Assembly: GCA_903837285.1 (NCBI GenBank)
Contig: CAILUD010000061.1
Coordinates: 1 to 35,631, forward strand
From: an uncultured Bacteroidota bacterium
GTDB taxonomy: Bacteria; Bacteroidota; Bacteroidia; Bacteroidales; GWA2-32-17
Direction of reading: 5' to 3'
DNA length: 35,631 nt
The notes under the pieces were generated by a model. It searched no databases, was not told the DNA's origin, and saw only the letters and a list, made by a program, of their open reading frames with translations. Of the stretch, positions 8,362 to 14,754 are shown piece after piece. A program made the translations under genes and the position numbers. How positions within the stretch are numbered: the stretch's first letter is position 1; the number at the start of each line of letters is the position of its first letter.

Positions 8362-9116
8362 GATGCTGTTTTTTTCTCAATCATTTCTTCTAATTGATTT
8401 TTATCTCGTAATGTATCCATTGGTTTCCAGAAACCATTGTGCTTATAAGTAAATAATTCACCTTCTTTAGCTAAATTTTCAAGTGGTTCTCTTTCAAATA
8501 TAGTTTTATCTCCAGCAATAAAATTCATAACTTCAGGTTGGCATACAAAGAATCCACCATTTATCCAGGAACCATCACCTTTAGGTTTTTCTTGAAAACT
8601 TATTACTTTATTTGAACCCTCTATTTCAAGTGCACCAAAACGACCTTCTGGGAGAACAGAAGTCATTGTCATTAATTTACCATGTTGCTTATGAAATTCA
8701 ACAAGTTTATTAATATCAATATCTCCAACACCATCACCATAAGTTAGCATGAATGGTTCGTTTCCAACATATTCTTTTACTCTTTTAATACGACCACCAG
8801 TCATAGTATCTAATCCTGTATCAACCAGAGTTACTTTCCATGGTTCTGCCTGATTATTATGATGCGTTATAGAATTCGTTGTCATATCAATAGTCATATC
8901 TGCCATATGTAAAAAATAATGTGCAAAATATTCCTTAATCATATAACCTTTATATCCACATAAAATAATAAATTCATTAAACCCATATGAAGAATAGATT
9001 TTCATAACATGCCACAAAATAGGCTTGCCATCTAGTTCAACCATTGGCTTAGGCTTCAATGTTGTTTCTTCTGATAAACGTGACCCTAGGCCACCTGCAA
9101 GAATTAGGACTTTCAT
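8346..9116 (-). CDS. rfbF: Glucose-1-phosphate cytidylyltransferase
   Basis: A 256-aa nucleotidyltransferase that makes CDP-glucose from CTP and glucose-1-phosphate, the committed step to CDP-linked 3,6-dideoxyhexoses. The N-terminus KVLILAGGLGSRLSEET with KPKPMVEL (residues 2-28) is the family signature. LTYGDGVGDID (about 123-133) holds the metal-binding aspartate, and the C-terminal FWKPMDTLRD motif is also typical. First gene of the CDP module. Upstream is not an operon neighbour but a gmd 3'-end remnant and repeat-rich DNA, so the CDP module may have been joined to the gmd region by recombination. No TAnnTTTG promoter is seen in the 30 bases upstream. Confidence 0.95.
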   Translation of the reverse strand: MKVLILAGGLGSRLSEETTLKPKPMVELDGKPILWHVMKIYSSYGFNEFIILCGYKGYMIKEYFAHYFLHMADMTIDMTTNSITHHNNQAEPWKVTLVDTGLDTMTGGRIKRVKEYVGNEPFMLTYGDGVGDIDINKLVEFHKQHGKLMTMTSVLPEGRFGALEIEGSNKVISFQEKPKGDGSWINGGFFVCQPEVMNFIAGDKTIFEREPLENLAKEGELFTYKHNGFWKPMDTLRDKNQLEEMIEKKTASWIKW

Positions 9117-9145
9117 GTTAATCCGTTTAAATATTTGTATTTTAA

Positions 9146-9199
9146 TTAGTAACCACGTTTAACAACTTTTTCGTAATCAGAAACTATCATCATTTTTTA
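9146..9199 (-). repeat. gmd 3'-end remnant, copy A
   Basis: On the minus strand this reads [15 protein letters not shown] followed by a TAA stop, the same as the C-terminus of the intact Gmd encoded at 12741-13823. No other part of gmd is present. It lies 30 bases upstream of rfbF and is the last of six remnants downstream of gmd. Confidence 0.85.
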
Positions 9200-9241
9200 G
9201 AAAACGAAAAACTGATAAACGATTAATCGAGGAAATAAAAA

Positions 9242-9280
9242 TTAGTATCCGCGTTTTGTTACTTTTCGTAATCAGAAACA
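9242..9280 (-). repeat. gmd 3'-end remnant, copy B (with one-base deletion)
   Basis: It matches the last 13 or so codons of gmd but lacks one base in the Phe/Lys region, so the frame is broken. It is followed by a stretch (9281-9380) that recurs after copies C and, in part, D, including the 16-bp GC-rich palindrome. Confidence 0.75.
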
Positions 9281-9335
9281 AAGAACCCAATATCAAGGAT
9301 AAGGTCTAGGTCAAGTAGGATAGTTTGTTAATTTG

Positions 9336-9351
9336 ATCCGCCGCGGCGGAT
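9336..9351. repeat. 16-bp GC-rich perfect palindrome, copy 1 of 3
   Basis: ATCCGCCGCGGCGGAT equals its own reverse complement and is embedded in AT-rich DNA. The same palindrome with the flanks tttg and ttga occurs at 10510-10525 and 12559-12574. It could form a cruciform or an RNA hairpin. Function unknown. Confidence 0.8.
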
Positions 9352-9396
9352 TTGATGGTACGAGGCATCGAGAAAATGAGGAAAAAAGTAATTGAG

Positions 9397-10284
9397 TTAA
9401 TTGTTATTAAGTTCCTTAATTATAATTTCTGGATTAATTTCAATTTTTGAAAAGGCAAACCACTTCTTTCCAAGGTCTTTTAGGGATGCTCCAATATGGT
9501 ATATTATTTTTTCATCGATAATTAAAAATCTATCGTGCGATTTAGTAAATATTTTTACTTCAATTGGCTCATATTGTGCATTGTGTTTTTGAATATCTAA
9601 TTCCAGATGTTTTGATACTTTTTGAGTATAAATAGTTGCCTTCACTCCTTTTTTACGTTTTGTTAGCCAAGTCAATACAGTATCATCAATATAATTATCA
9701 ATTAATATTATTGAGAATTTGGCTTCTTTAATAAAGGAAGATACTTTTTCATATGCATCATAAATTTGGCCATCGAAGAAAATGCCTTCTTTTTGGGGTA
9801 GATTTGTTTTAATAAGAAGGTCAAATTTTTGGTCATGCTCAAAAAGTGTTTTATCGTGTTGTTGTATTTTCTTTTCAATCTGTTCAAATTGTTGGCGAAC
9901 TGCGTAACCATTAAGCAAATAACTTTTCAAAACTTTATTAGCCCAAATACGGAATTGAGTACCGCGAATAGAATTTACCCGATAACCAATAGAGATTATC
10001 ATATCAAGGTTATAATGGTCAATATTACGAGATACTTTTCTATTTCCTTCTGTTTGAACTATTCGGAAATTCCGAACAGTTGATTCCACTGCTAATTCAT
10101 TCGAATGAAATATCTGCCTAATGTGCTCACTTACATTAGCTTTACTAGTTGAAAAAAGTTCAACAATTTGAACTTGTGAAAGCCATATAGTCTCATCTTC
10201 AAATCTCACCTCTAACTGAGTTTGATTATCAGAAATTTTATATAAAATAATTTCACCTTGGTTATTGTCTGAAGTTTCTTTCAT
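9397..10284 (-). CDS. RhuM-family protein fused to a PLD-like C-terminal domain
   Basis: A 295-aa protein. Residues 10-125 match the RhuM family (Salmonella SPI-3 RhuM type): the segment around EVRFEDETIWLSQVQIVELF, the helix-turn-helix-like STSKANVSEHIRQIF, the YNLDMIISIGYRV block and RGTQFRIWANKVLKSYL. Residues 130-160 are a short coiled coil rich in E, K and Q. Residues 165-285 look like a phospholipase-D-type fold, with IILIDNYID, KGVKATIYT and HDRFLIIDEKIIYHIGAS. In the last of these the HxK catalytic pattern has Arg in place of Lys, so activity is doubtful. Likely a DNA-binding accessory protein of unknown role. It is flanked by gmd tail copies B and C and shows no functional link to sugar synthesis. 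Confidence 0.75.
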   Translation of the reverse strand: MKETSDNNQGEIILYKISDNQTQLEVRFEDETIWLSQVQIVELFSTSKANVSEHIRQIFHSNELAVESTVRNFRIVQTEGNRKVSRNIDHYNLDMIISIGYRVNSIRGTQFRIWANKVLKSYLLNGYAVRQQFEQIEKKIQQHDKTLFEHDQKFDLLIKTNLPQKEGIFFDGQIYDAYEKVSSFIKEAKFSIILIDNYIDDTVLTWLTKRKKGVKATIYTQKVSKHLELDIQKHNAQYEPIEVKIFTKSHDRFLIIDEKIIYHIGASLKDLGKKWFAFSKIEINPEIIIKELNNN

Positions 10285-10426
10285 TAAATCTTAATCTGGA
10301 ATGTTTTGAAAAAATAGTTTAATAAAAAAGGTCGAGAACAAGAAATTAAGTTTAAAGGCTAAATTTTAAAAATGATAAAACGAGAAATTGAGAAACTGAT
10401 AAACTGATTAATCGAGGAAATAAAAA

Positions 10427-10469
10427 TTAGTATCCTCTTTTAACGACTTTTTCGTAGTCAGAAATTAAT
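10427..10469 (-). repeat. gmd 3'-end remnant, copy C
   Basis: Encodes the [11 protein letters not shown] end of Gmd with a TAA stop. It is preceded by the phrase gattaatcgaggaaataaa and followed by an aggtcgagatcaagta segment and the GC-rich palindrome, as at copy B. Confidence 0.82.
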
Positions 10470-10509
10470 AATATAAGGTCGAGATCAAGTAAGACAGTTT
10501 GTTTATTTG

Positions 10510-10525
10510 ATCCGCCGCGGCGGAT
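10510..10525. repeat. 16-bp GC-rich perfect palindrome, copy 2 of 3
   Basis: Identical to the palindrome at 9336-9351. The right flank (tttgatggtacgagg) is shared as well, so a longer unit was duplicated. Confidence 0.8.
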
Positions 10526-10571
10526 TTGATGGTACGAGGAATCGAGGAAAGATAAGTTGAGGAAACAATAA

Positions 10572-11108
10572 TCACTTTCTTTTTATAGTATGTTTTAATT
10601 TTAGTACGGCAAAGTTTAGTTCTATTGTTGTTTCGCTTTCGTTAATGCTTAAATTATCATCAAGTATTTCAGAAATAATATCACCACTTTTTTTAAGTAA
10701 AGTTTTTTTCTTTTGTGCATTATCTTCTTGTGAAAGTTCGCGAATATTATTTGTTAGTTTTTTAATTTTTGAAAAAGTTTCGATAATTGCAAGTGTTGTT
10801 TGTGTTGCCTGTGGGCTTTTAAGTATTGTTGCAAGCATGTACAAACCTTTTTCGGTAAATGCATTAGGAATTTTAACTTTACCACCTTTGATTGAAGACG
10901 AAAATTTCGACTTCAATTGATCCCAGTCCTTTTTGTTTAATGTAATAATATATCCTTCAGGGAATTTTTCAGTATTATTACTAACTGCTTCGTTTATTCT
11001 CTTTGTTTATACACCGTAAAGTTTTGCAACATCACTATCAATAATTACAGGTATTTCGCGTATCTGAATTATTTTATTTTCTACTTGCTCAAATTTTATA
11101 ATATCCAT
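10572..11108 (-). pseudogene. ORF6N-domain protein, interrupted by one nonsense codon
   Basis: From the ATG at 11108 the frame reads MDIIKFEQVENKIIQIREI..., DSDVAKLYGV, then TAA at 11009-11007. It continues in the same frame as TKRINEAVSNN...FPEGY to a normal stop at 10572, for 178 codons in all. ORF6N proteins normally read LYGVETKRINEAV here, so the TAA most likely replaces a GAA glutamate codon by a single base change. The distal 114 codons, starting at an internal Met, are still open and include GKVKIPNAFTEKGLYMLATILKS. ORF6N is a DNA-binding domain of phage and mobile elements. The gene is flanked by near-identical direct repeats of roughly 90 bases. Readthrough, or expression of the distal fragment, cannot be excluded. 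Confidence 0.82.
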
Positions 11109-11309
11109 ATAATTTTTATTGAAAGTTTAAAAAGATAAAACGAGGAAATGAGAAAATAAGGATAAGGTCGAGATCGAGTAGGATAGTTTGTTAATTTGAT
11201 AGTTTGAGGAAGAAAAAAGATTAAAGGCTAAAGTCGAAAGGCTAAAGTTTAAAAATGATAAAACGAGAAATTGAGAAAAGATAAAACTGATTAATCGAGG
11301 AAATAAAAA

Positions 11310-11348
11310 TTAGTATCCTCTTTTTGTTACTTTTTCGTAAACCGAAAC
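11310..11348 (-). repeat. gmd 3'-end remnant, copy D
   Basis: Matches the last dozen codons of gmd with small differences near Lys/Val that break the match to the protein. Its left flank is the same as that of copy C, and its right flank resembles that of copy B. Confidence 0.72.
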
Positions 11349-11401
11349 TAAGAACCCAAGATCAAGGACAAGGTCGAGATCAAGTAGATTATGTTACTAT
11401 T

Positions 11402-11546
11402 TTAGTATCCTCTTTTAACGACTTTTTCGTAATCTGATTGAATCATCATCTTTACGAGATCGTTAAAAGGAGTTGTGTAGGTCCAGCCTAAAACTTCTTT
11501 TGCTTTTGTTGGGTCGCCAATTAAAAGTTCAACCTCTGTTGGGTGA
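11402..11546 (-). repeat. gmd 3'-end remnant, copy E (longest, about 48 codons)
   Basis: Read on the minus strand it runs from [21 protein letters not shown] through [12 protein letters not shown] to [11 protein letters not shown] and TAA, the complete C-terminal 48 residues of Gmd. A block of about 50 bases is identical to the intact gene, while other codons differ (for example YHP in place of YRP). Its upstream edge abuts the stop codon of the AbiEii-type gene, so a recombination junction lies near 11547. Confidence 0.9.
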
Positions 11547-11550
11547 TAGT

Positions 11551-12168
11551 TTAAAAATCTAAATCGGTTGCTTTATCTATTAAAAATTCTTTAATTTCAT
11601 TTTCAGAAACTTCTGGAACAAGAAATTCAACTTGTTCGGAATGATCTATATCTTTATGGAAAGTTAATTGCTCACGAAATAATTTTTCTGAAAACTGTGA
11701 TGGAAAATTTACTTCAGTTTCACGGCAAATTTCTTTTATTGAGAAATGATCTTTTAATATAAAATACAAATCAACATAATCTTTCCATTTTGATCTACGC
11801 CCAAGTGCAAATGCCTTCATAGATGATAGCGTTAACAAAGTGGGCATTGTAATTATTGAATCAAGTTTTACTTGATGTTTTATATCGTACGGAAAGTTAA
11901 AAAAAGTAAGTTTTACATTATTAATATGCAAATGAAGTTGATCAACGTCTTCAAAAATTGGAATTTGCTTAAATGGGATAAGATTTAATTTCGATTTTAT
12001 TCTAAACTTGATAAGGTTTGAATTTGTAAACAAGTCAAAATCAATAGAACGCCTGTGCCCTAAATGAAGAGCAATAGCAGTACCACCTACTAAATAAAAA
12101 GTTCTTTGAAAATTTTTTAAGTATGGTAGAAGTTCTACTTGTTTCTTATCTAAAATTTCAAAATGCAT
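11551..12168 (-). CDS. AbiEii/AbiGii-type nucleotidyltransferase
   Basis: A 205-aa protein with the nucleotidyltransferase-fold signature of AbiEii toxins: VGGTAIALHLGH (GGT at 28-30) followed by RRSIDFDLF with the paired acidic residues Asp43 and Asp45. A central Lys/Arg block, SSMKAFALGRRSKWKDYVDLYF, is also typical. In characterised AbiE systems the nucleotidyltransferase blocks growth during phage infection and is controlled by a cognate antitoxin. The upstream partner gene here is different from AbiEi and overlaps this gene by 11 bases. The stop codon lies right next to a gmd 3'-end remnant. Toxin activity is inferred from the family only. Confidence 0.85.
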   Translation of the reverse strand: MHFEILDKKQVELLPYLKNFQRTFYLVGGTAIALHLGHRRSIDFDLFTNSNLIKFRIKSKLNLIPFKQIPIFEDVDQLHLHINNVKLTFFNFPYDIKHQVKLDSIITMPTLLTLSSMKAFALGRRSKWKDYVDLYFILKDHFSIKEICRETEVNFPSQFSEKLFREQLTFHKDIDHSEQVEFLVPEVSENEIKEFLIDKATDLDF

Positions 12169-12439
12169 GACGCTTGAAAAATAATGTAAAATAGTTTATT
12201 GTCAGTTCGTGAAAATTGTTTTTTCTTCTTTCGCTAATATTTATTGAATCGAAGAAGATTTTAGTAACATTTTTAATTCCTAACAACGTAAATAATTTTT
12301 TAACTGCATTTATATCCCCATAATTCAATATAGTTTCAACCAAATAATCAGAGCTAATCTCTTCCTTTTTATCTTCGGGTATGTACCAGAAAAGATGACT
12401 ATTTTCGCGAATAAATTCTTTAATTTCAGGACTGTTCAT
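12158..12439 (-). CDS. Small partner of AbiEii-type gene (DUF6922-like)
   Basis: A 93-aa protein with no catalytic motif. The region around HLFWYIPEDKKEEIS and ETILNYGDINAVKKLFTLLGI resembles the short proteins (DUF6922-like) found upstream of AbiEii-type nucleotidyltransferases in Bacteroidota. A second, divergent member occurs at 18482-18802 with the same gene order. Both share an HLFWD/HLFWY motif near the N-terminus and a V-(L/I)-x-Y-G segment. The probable role is antitoxin or regulator of the downstream gene, but this is inference from pairing. A plausible own promoter lies just upstream (12456-12486). Confidence 0.75.
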   Translation of the reverse strand: MNSPEIKEFIRENSHLFWYIPEDKKEEISSDYLVETILNYGDINAVKKLFTLLGIKNVTKIFFDSINISERRKNNFHELTINYFTLFFKRHAF

Positions 12440-12455
12440 AAAATAATACTATAAC

Positions 12456-12486
12456 CAAATATACAAAACATTTATAATAAAGTCAA
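12456..12486 (-). promoter_or_regulatory. Bacteroidota-type promoter for the AbiEii pair
   Basis: On the minus strand TATATTTG (12463-12456) matches the TAnnTTTG -7 element, with TTG 20 bases upstream (12486-12484) as a -33 element. The predicted start of transcription is about 13 bases before the ATG at 12439. This suggests the pair is expressed on its own rather than only from the polysaccharide promoter. Confidence 0.5.
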
Positions 12487-12558
12487 GAAAAAGATCAAAG
12501 TTGAAAATTTAAAGTCGAAAGTTTGAAAAATTGATAAAGTTTAAAAAAAGATAGTTTG

Positions 12559-12574
12559 ATCCGCCGCGGCGGAT
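12559..12574. repeat. 16-bp GC-rich perfect palindrome, copy 3 of 3
   Basis: Same palindrome as at 9336 and 10510. Here it lies 7 bases from a gmd tail (copy F), and the right flank diverges after ttga. Confidence 0.8.
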
Positions 12575-12581
12575 TTGAAAG

Positions 12582-12648
12582 CTAATATCCGCGTTTTACA
12601 ACCTTTTCATAATCCGATACTATCATCATTTTTATACAGTTCATAAAG
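12582..12648 (-). repeat. gmd 3'-end remnant, copy F
   Basis: It encodes [15 protein letters not shown] with a TAG stop in place of the TAA used by the intact gene. It is the closest remnant to gmd, about 93 bases from its stop codon. Confidence 0.85.
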
Positions 12649-12740
12649 TCAAAAGTTGAAAGTTTGAAAGTTTCTCTGTAGGAGTCCCTTCGGGAAAGCA
12701 GAAAAAATAAAATGAGAAACTGATAACTCGAGGAAGTTAT

Positions 12741-13823
12741 TTAGTAGCCTCTTTTAACCACTTTCTCATAATCCGAGACTATCATCATTTTCACTAAGTC
12801 GTTAAAAGGAGTTGTGTAGGTCCAGCCTAAAACTTCTTTTGCTTTTGTAGGGTCGCCAATTAAAAGTTCAACCTCAGTTGGGCGGTAGTACGAAGGGCTA
12901 ACTTCAACAACAATGTTTCCTTTTTTAATACCAGGTAATGCATATCCTTTATCTGTGATATTTGTTACAATAGCTTTTTCTTTTTCGTTTTTACCTTGCC
13001 ATTCTAATTCAACACCTAGCTCTGCAAAGGTTAGGTTAACAAATTCACGTACTTCGTGTGTTTCACCAGTTGCAAGAACAAAATCTTCTGCAACATTATG
13101 CTGAAGTATGCGCCACATTCCTTCGCAATATTCCTTTGCATAACCCCAATCGCGTTTTGCATCCATATTGCCAAGTACAAGTTTTGTTTGTAATCCTTGT
13201 GCTATGCGTGCAGCTGCGCGAGTTATTTTTCTTGTAACAAAAGTCTCGCCACGGCGTGGGCTTTCGTGGTTAAATAATATACCATTGCTTGCAAATAAAT
13301 TATATGCTTCGCGGTAATTAACTATGGTCCAATATGCAAATAGTTTTGCTACACCATATGGAGAACGAGGATAAAATGGAGTTTTTTCGCTTTGCGGAAT
13401 CTCCTGCACTTTTCCAAAAAGCTCACTGGTTGAAGCCTGATAAAATTTTATTTGCTTAGAAATGCCCAACTCTCTTATTGCATCCAAGAAGCGCAATGTT
13501 CCTAATGCATCTACCTGAGCAGTATAATCGGGCACATCAAAAGAAACTTTAACATGGCTTTGTGCACCTAAATTATAAATTTCATCGGGTTGTATTTTTT
13601 CTAATGTTCGTAACAAACTAGAAGGGTCAACCAAATCTCCATAATGTAGAAATAATGTTTTTCCGTGTATTTCTTTGTTGTTATACAAATGATCTATTCT
13701 ACCTGTATTAAAAGAACTGCTTCTACGGATAATTCCGTGTACTTCGTATCCTTTTTCGAGAAGTATTTCGGCTAAGTAGCTCCCGTCTTGTCCGGTGATG
13801 CCGGTGATTAGGGCTTTTTTCAT
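12741..13823 (-). CDS. gmd: GDP-mannose 4,6-dehydratase
   Basis: A 360-aa extended SDR making GDP-4-keto-6-deoxymannose, the precursor of GDP-L-fucose. The N-terminal [12 protein letters not shown] (residues 8-19) is the family-specific cofactor motif. [12 protein letters not shown] (130-141) and YGVAK (Tyr156/Lys160) form the catalytic site, and [16 protein letters not shown] is a further Gmd signature. Full length. The next sugar enzyme upstream in the transcript is fcl, with a four-helix-bundle gene and a HEPN/MNT pair inserted between them. The 3' end of this gene is present six more times downstream as remnants A-F. Confidence 0.96.
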   Translation of the reverse strand: MKKALITGITGQDGSYLAEILLEKGYEVHGIIRRSSSFNTGRIDHLYNNKEIHGKTLFLHYGDLVDPSSLLRTLEKIQPDEIYNLGAQSHVKVSFDVPDYTAQVDALGTLRFLDAIRELGISKQIKFYQASTSELFGKVQEIPQSEKTPFYPRSPYGVAKLFAYWTIVNYREAYNLFASNGILFNHESPRRGETFVTRKITRAAARIAQGLQTKLVLGNMDAKRDWGYAKEYCEGMWRILQHNVAEDFVLATGETHEVREFVNLTFAELGVELEWQGKNEKEKAIVTNITDKGYALPGIKKGNIVVEVSPSYYRPTEVELLIGDPTKAKEVLGWTYTTPFNDLVKMMIVSDYEKVVKRGY

Positions 13824-13827
13824 AGGG

Positions 13828-13986
13828 AAGTATAAAGTTTAAAGGCTAAAGTATAAAGTTCAAAGGCTAAAGTTTAAAAACACAAAGTTCAAAGGCTAAA
13901 GTTAAAAGTAATAAGTGGGCGTGCGCCCTTTAGGGTCGGGGTGTGGGTAGGAAAAGTTTAAAGTTCAAGGGCTAAAGTTTAAAGAA
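13828..13986. repeat. Heptad (AAAGNNN) array with a GC-rich insert
   Basis: The plus strand reads as runs of 7-base units such as aaagttt, aaaggct, aaagtat and aaagttc. At 13915-13951 a GC-rich segment containing gcgccctttagggtcggggt interrupts the array. Two related GC-rich segments occur at 14939-15000 and 15105-15142. No coding potential is seen. Confidence 0.75.
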
Positions 13987-14001
13987 AGATCGAGGTCAAG
14001 G

Positions 14002-14394
14002 TTATTCTTCTTGAATTATTTTAATTATAACGTTATTAAATTCTAAAACCTGATCGATTAAAGGAAGAACCGTTTCGCTATCAAAATCAATAAAATCGGC
14101 ATAATCACTTTCTTGTCTCCAGTCAAACAGGTTTGAATATAATTTACCAAATTTAATATGTAGTTTACCTGTTTTAATAAAGTGTAGATTAAATTTTGTT
14201 TTTACACCGTTATGAGTTTCACACTTTATATCATACTTATACAAAATAGCACTAACCAAATAAAAGCTCGAATAATAAAGTCGGTTTATGCAAGAGTTCC
14301 ATCTTTGGTTAGATGCAAGCAATTTAACATCTTCAAAAATCTCTTTTGATTTTATTACTCTATAATCTATATATTCTTGCTTGGTGCCTGGCAT
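14002..14394 (-). CDS. HEPN-domain protein (UPF0332-like), partner of MNT nucleotidyltransferase
   Basis: A 130-aa helical protein with the HEPN-type segment CINRLYYSSFYLVSAIL (about residues 34-50) and, near residue 92, WRQESDYADF, which resembles the RQ-x-x-DY block of UPF0332/HEPN proteins. Its ATG overlaps the stop codon of the upstream MNT gene (TAATG). HEPN/MNT pairs are known toxin-antitoxin modules in which the HEPN protein can be an RNase toxin and MNT modifies it. A canonical R-x4-6-H catalytic motif is not obvious here, so RNase activity is uncertain. Heptad-repeat DNA flanks the module on both sides. Confidence 0.8.
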   Translation of the reverse strand: MPGTKQEYIDYRVIKSKEIFEDVKLLASNQRWNSCINRLYYSSFYLVSAILYKYDIKCETHNGVKTKFNLHFIKTGKLHIKFGKLYSNLFDWRQESDYADFIDFDSETVLPLIDQVLEFNNVIIKIIQEE

Positions 14395-14717
14395 TATAAA
14401 TATATTCCGTCTCTTTTAATATTTTGATAAAGTGGTGTCATATTATACTTCTGTTCCCAATCAATTTTTGAAAAAACAAAAGTAGAAATAGATTGCTCAA
14501 TAGTTAGTTCAATTTCATACAGCTCTTCTCGATATTCCTTTTCAATTAAGCGATTCACAACATTTGGTTGATTTAGAAGTATCAAAATATCCCAATCTGA
14601 ATCTTTATGTGATTGGCCACGTGCATGCGAGCCAAAAAGAATGACATCAGCAAAAGGATTTTTTTGTTTAATCCTTTCTTTAATCATTATTGTAATATTT
14701 TTCTCTTGTTGATTCAT
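14394..14717 (-). CDS. MNT-type nucleotidyltransferase (antitoxin-like)
   Basis: A 107-aa minimal nucleotidyltransferase with the intact motif LFGSHARGQSHKDSDWDIL: Gly29-Ser30, Arg33-Gly34 and the metal-binding Asp41 and Asp43. In characterised HEPN/MNT pairs this protein adds nucleotides (AMPylation) to the HEPN toxin to neutralise it. It is translationally coupled to the HEPN gene. A good promoter match lies directly upstream, so close that the transcript may be nearly leaderless. Confidence 0.88.
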   Translation of the reverse strand: MNQQEKNITIMIKERIKQKNPFADVILFGSHARGQSHKDSDWDILILLNQPNVVNRLIEKEYREELYEIELTIEQSISTFVFSKIDWEQKYNMTPLYQNIKRDGIYL

Positions 14718-14721
14718 TACT

Positions 14722-14754
14722 CAAATATACGAAGAATTATAGTAAAGTTACAAA
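14722..14754 (-). promoter_or_regulatory. Bacteroidota-type promoter for the MNT/HEPN pair
   Basis: On the minus strand TTTG (14754-14751) and TATATTTG (14729-14722) are spaced 21 bases apart, matching the -33/-7 consensus of Bacteroidota. The start of transcription would fall within a few bases of the ATG at 14717, implying a leaderless or almost leaderless mRNA. Confidence 0.55.

Larger units (their letters stand above)
9117..9396. other. Repeat-filled intergenic stretch before rfbF
   Basis: There is no gene here. It holds gmd tail copies A and B, the first GC-rich palindrome, and AT-rich filler with the phrase gattaatcgaggaaataaa, which also precedes copies C and D. It separates rfbF from the RhuM gene. 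Confidence 0.7.
10285..10571. other. Intergenic repeat stretch between RhuM gene and ORF6N pseudogene
   Basis: No gene. It contains heptad-like filler (10343-10372), a segment at about 10351-10440 that is nearly identical to 11231-11322 on the far side of the ORF6N pseudogene, gmd tail copy C, and the second GC-rich palindrome. Confidence 0.7.
11109..11550. other. Intergenic repeat stretch between ORF6N pseudogene and AbiEii-type gene
   Basis: No intact gene in about 440 bases. It has a aaggctaaag heptad filler (11215-11255), the second copy of the direct repeat that flanks the ORF6N pseudogene (11231-11322), gmd tail copy D, a aggtcgagatcaagta segment, and the longest gmd tail copy E. Confidence 0.7.
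12440..12740. other. Intergenic repeat stretch between AbiEii pair and gmd
   Basis: No gene. After the promoter it holds heptad-like AT filler (about 12493-12545), the third GC-rich palindrome (12559-12574), gmd tail copy F, and a short GC-rich piece with a tcccttcggga hairpin near 12686. Confidence 0.65.

Noticed and set aside
10572..10916. The 114-codon open frame as an independent gene
   Set aside because: It is the distal part of the ORF6N gene: the same frame continues upstream through one TAA to an ATG at 11108 with clear ORF6N similarity.
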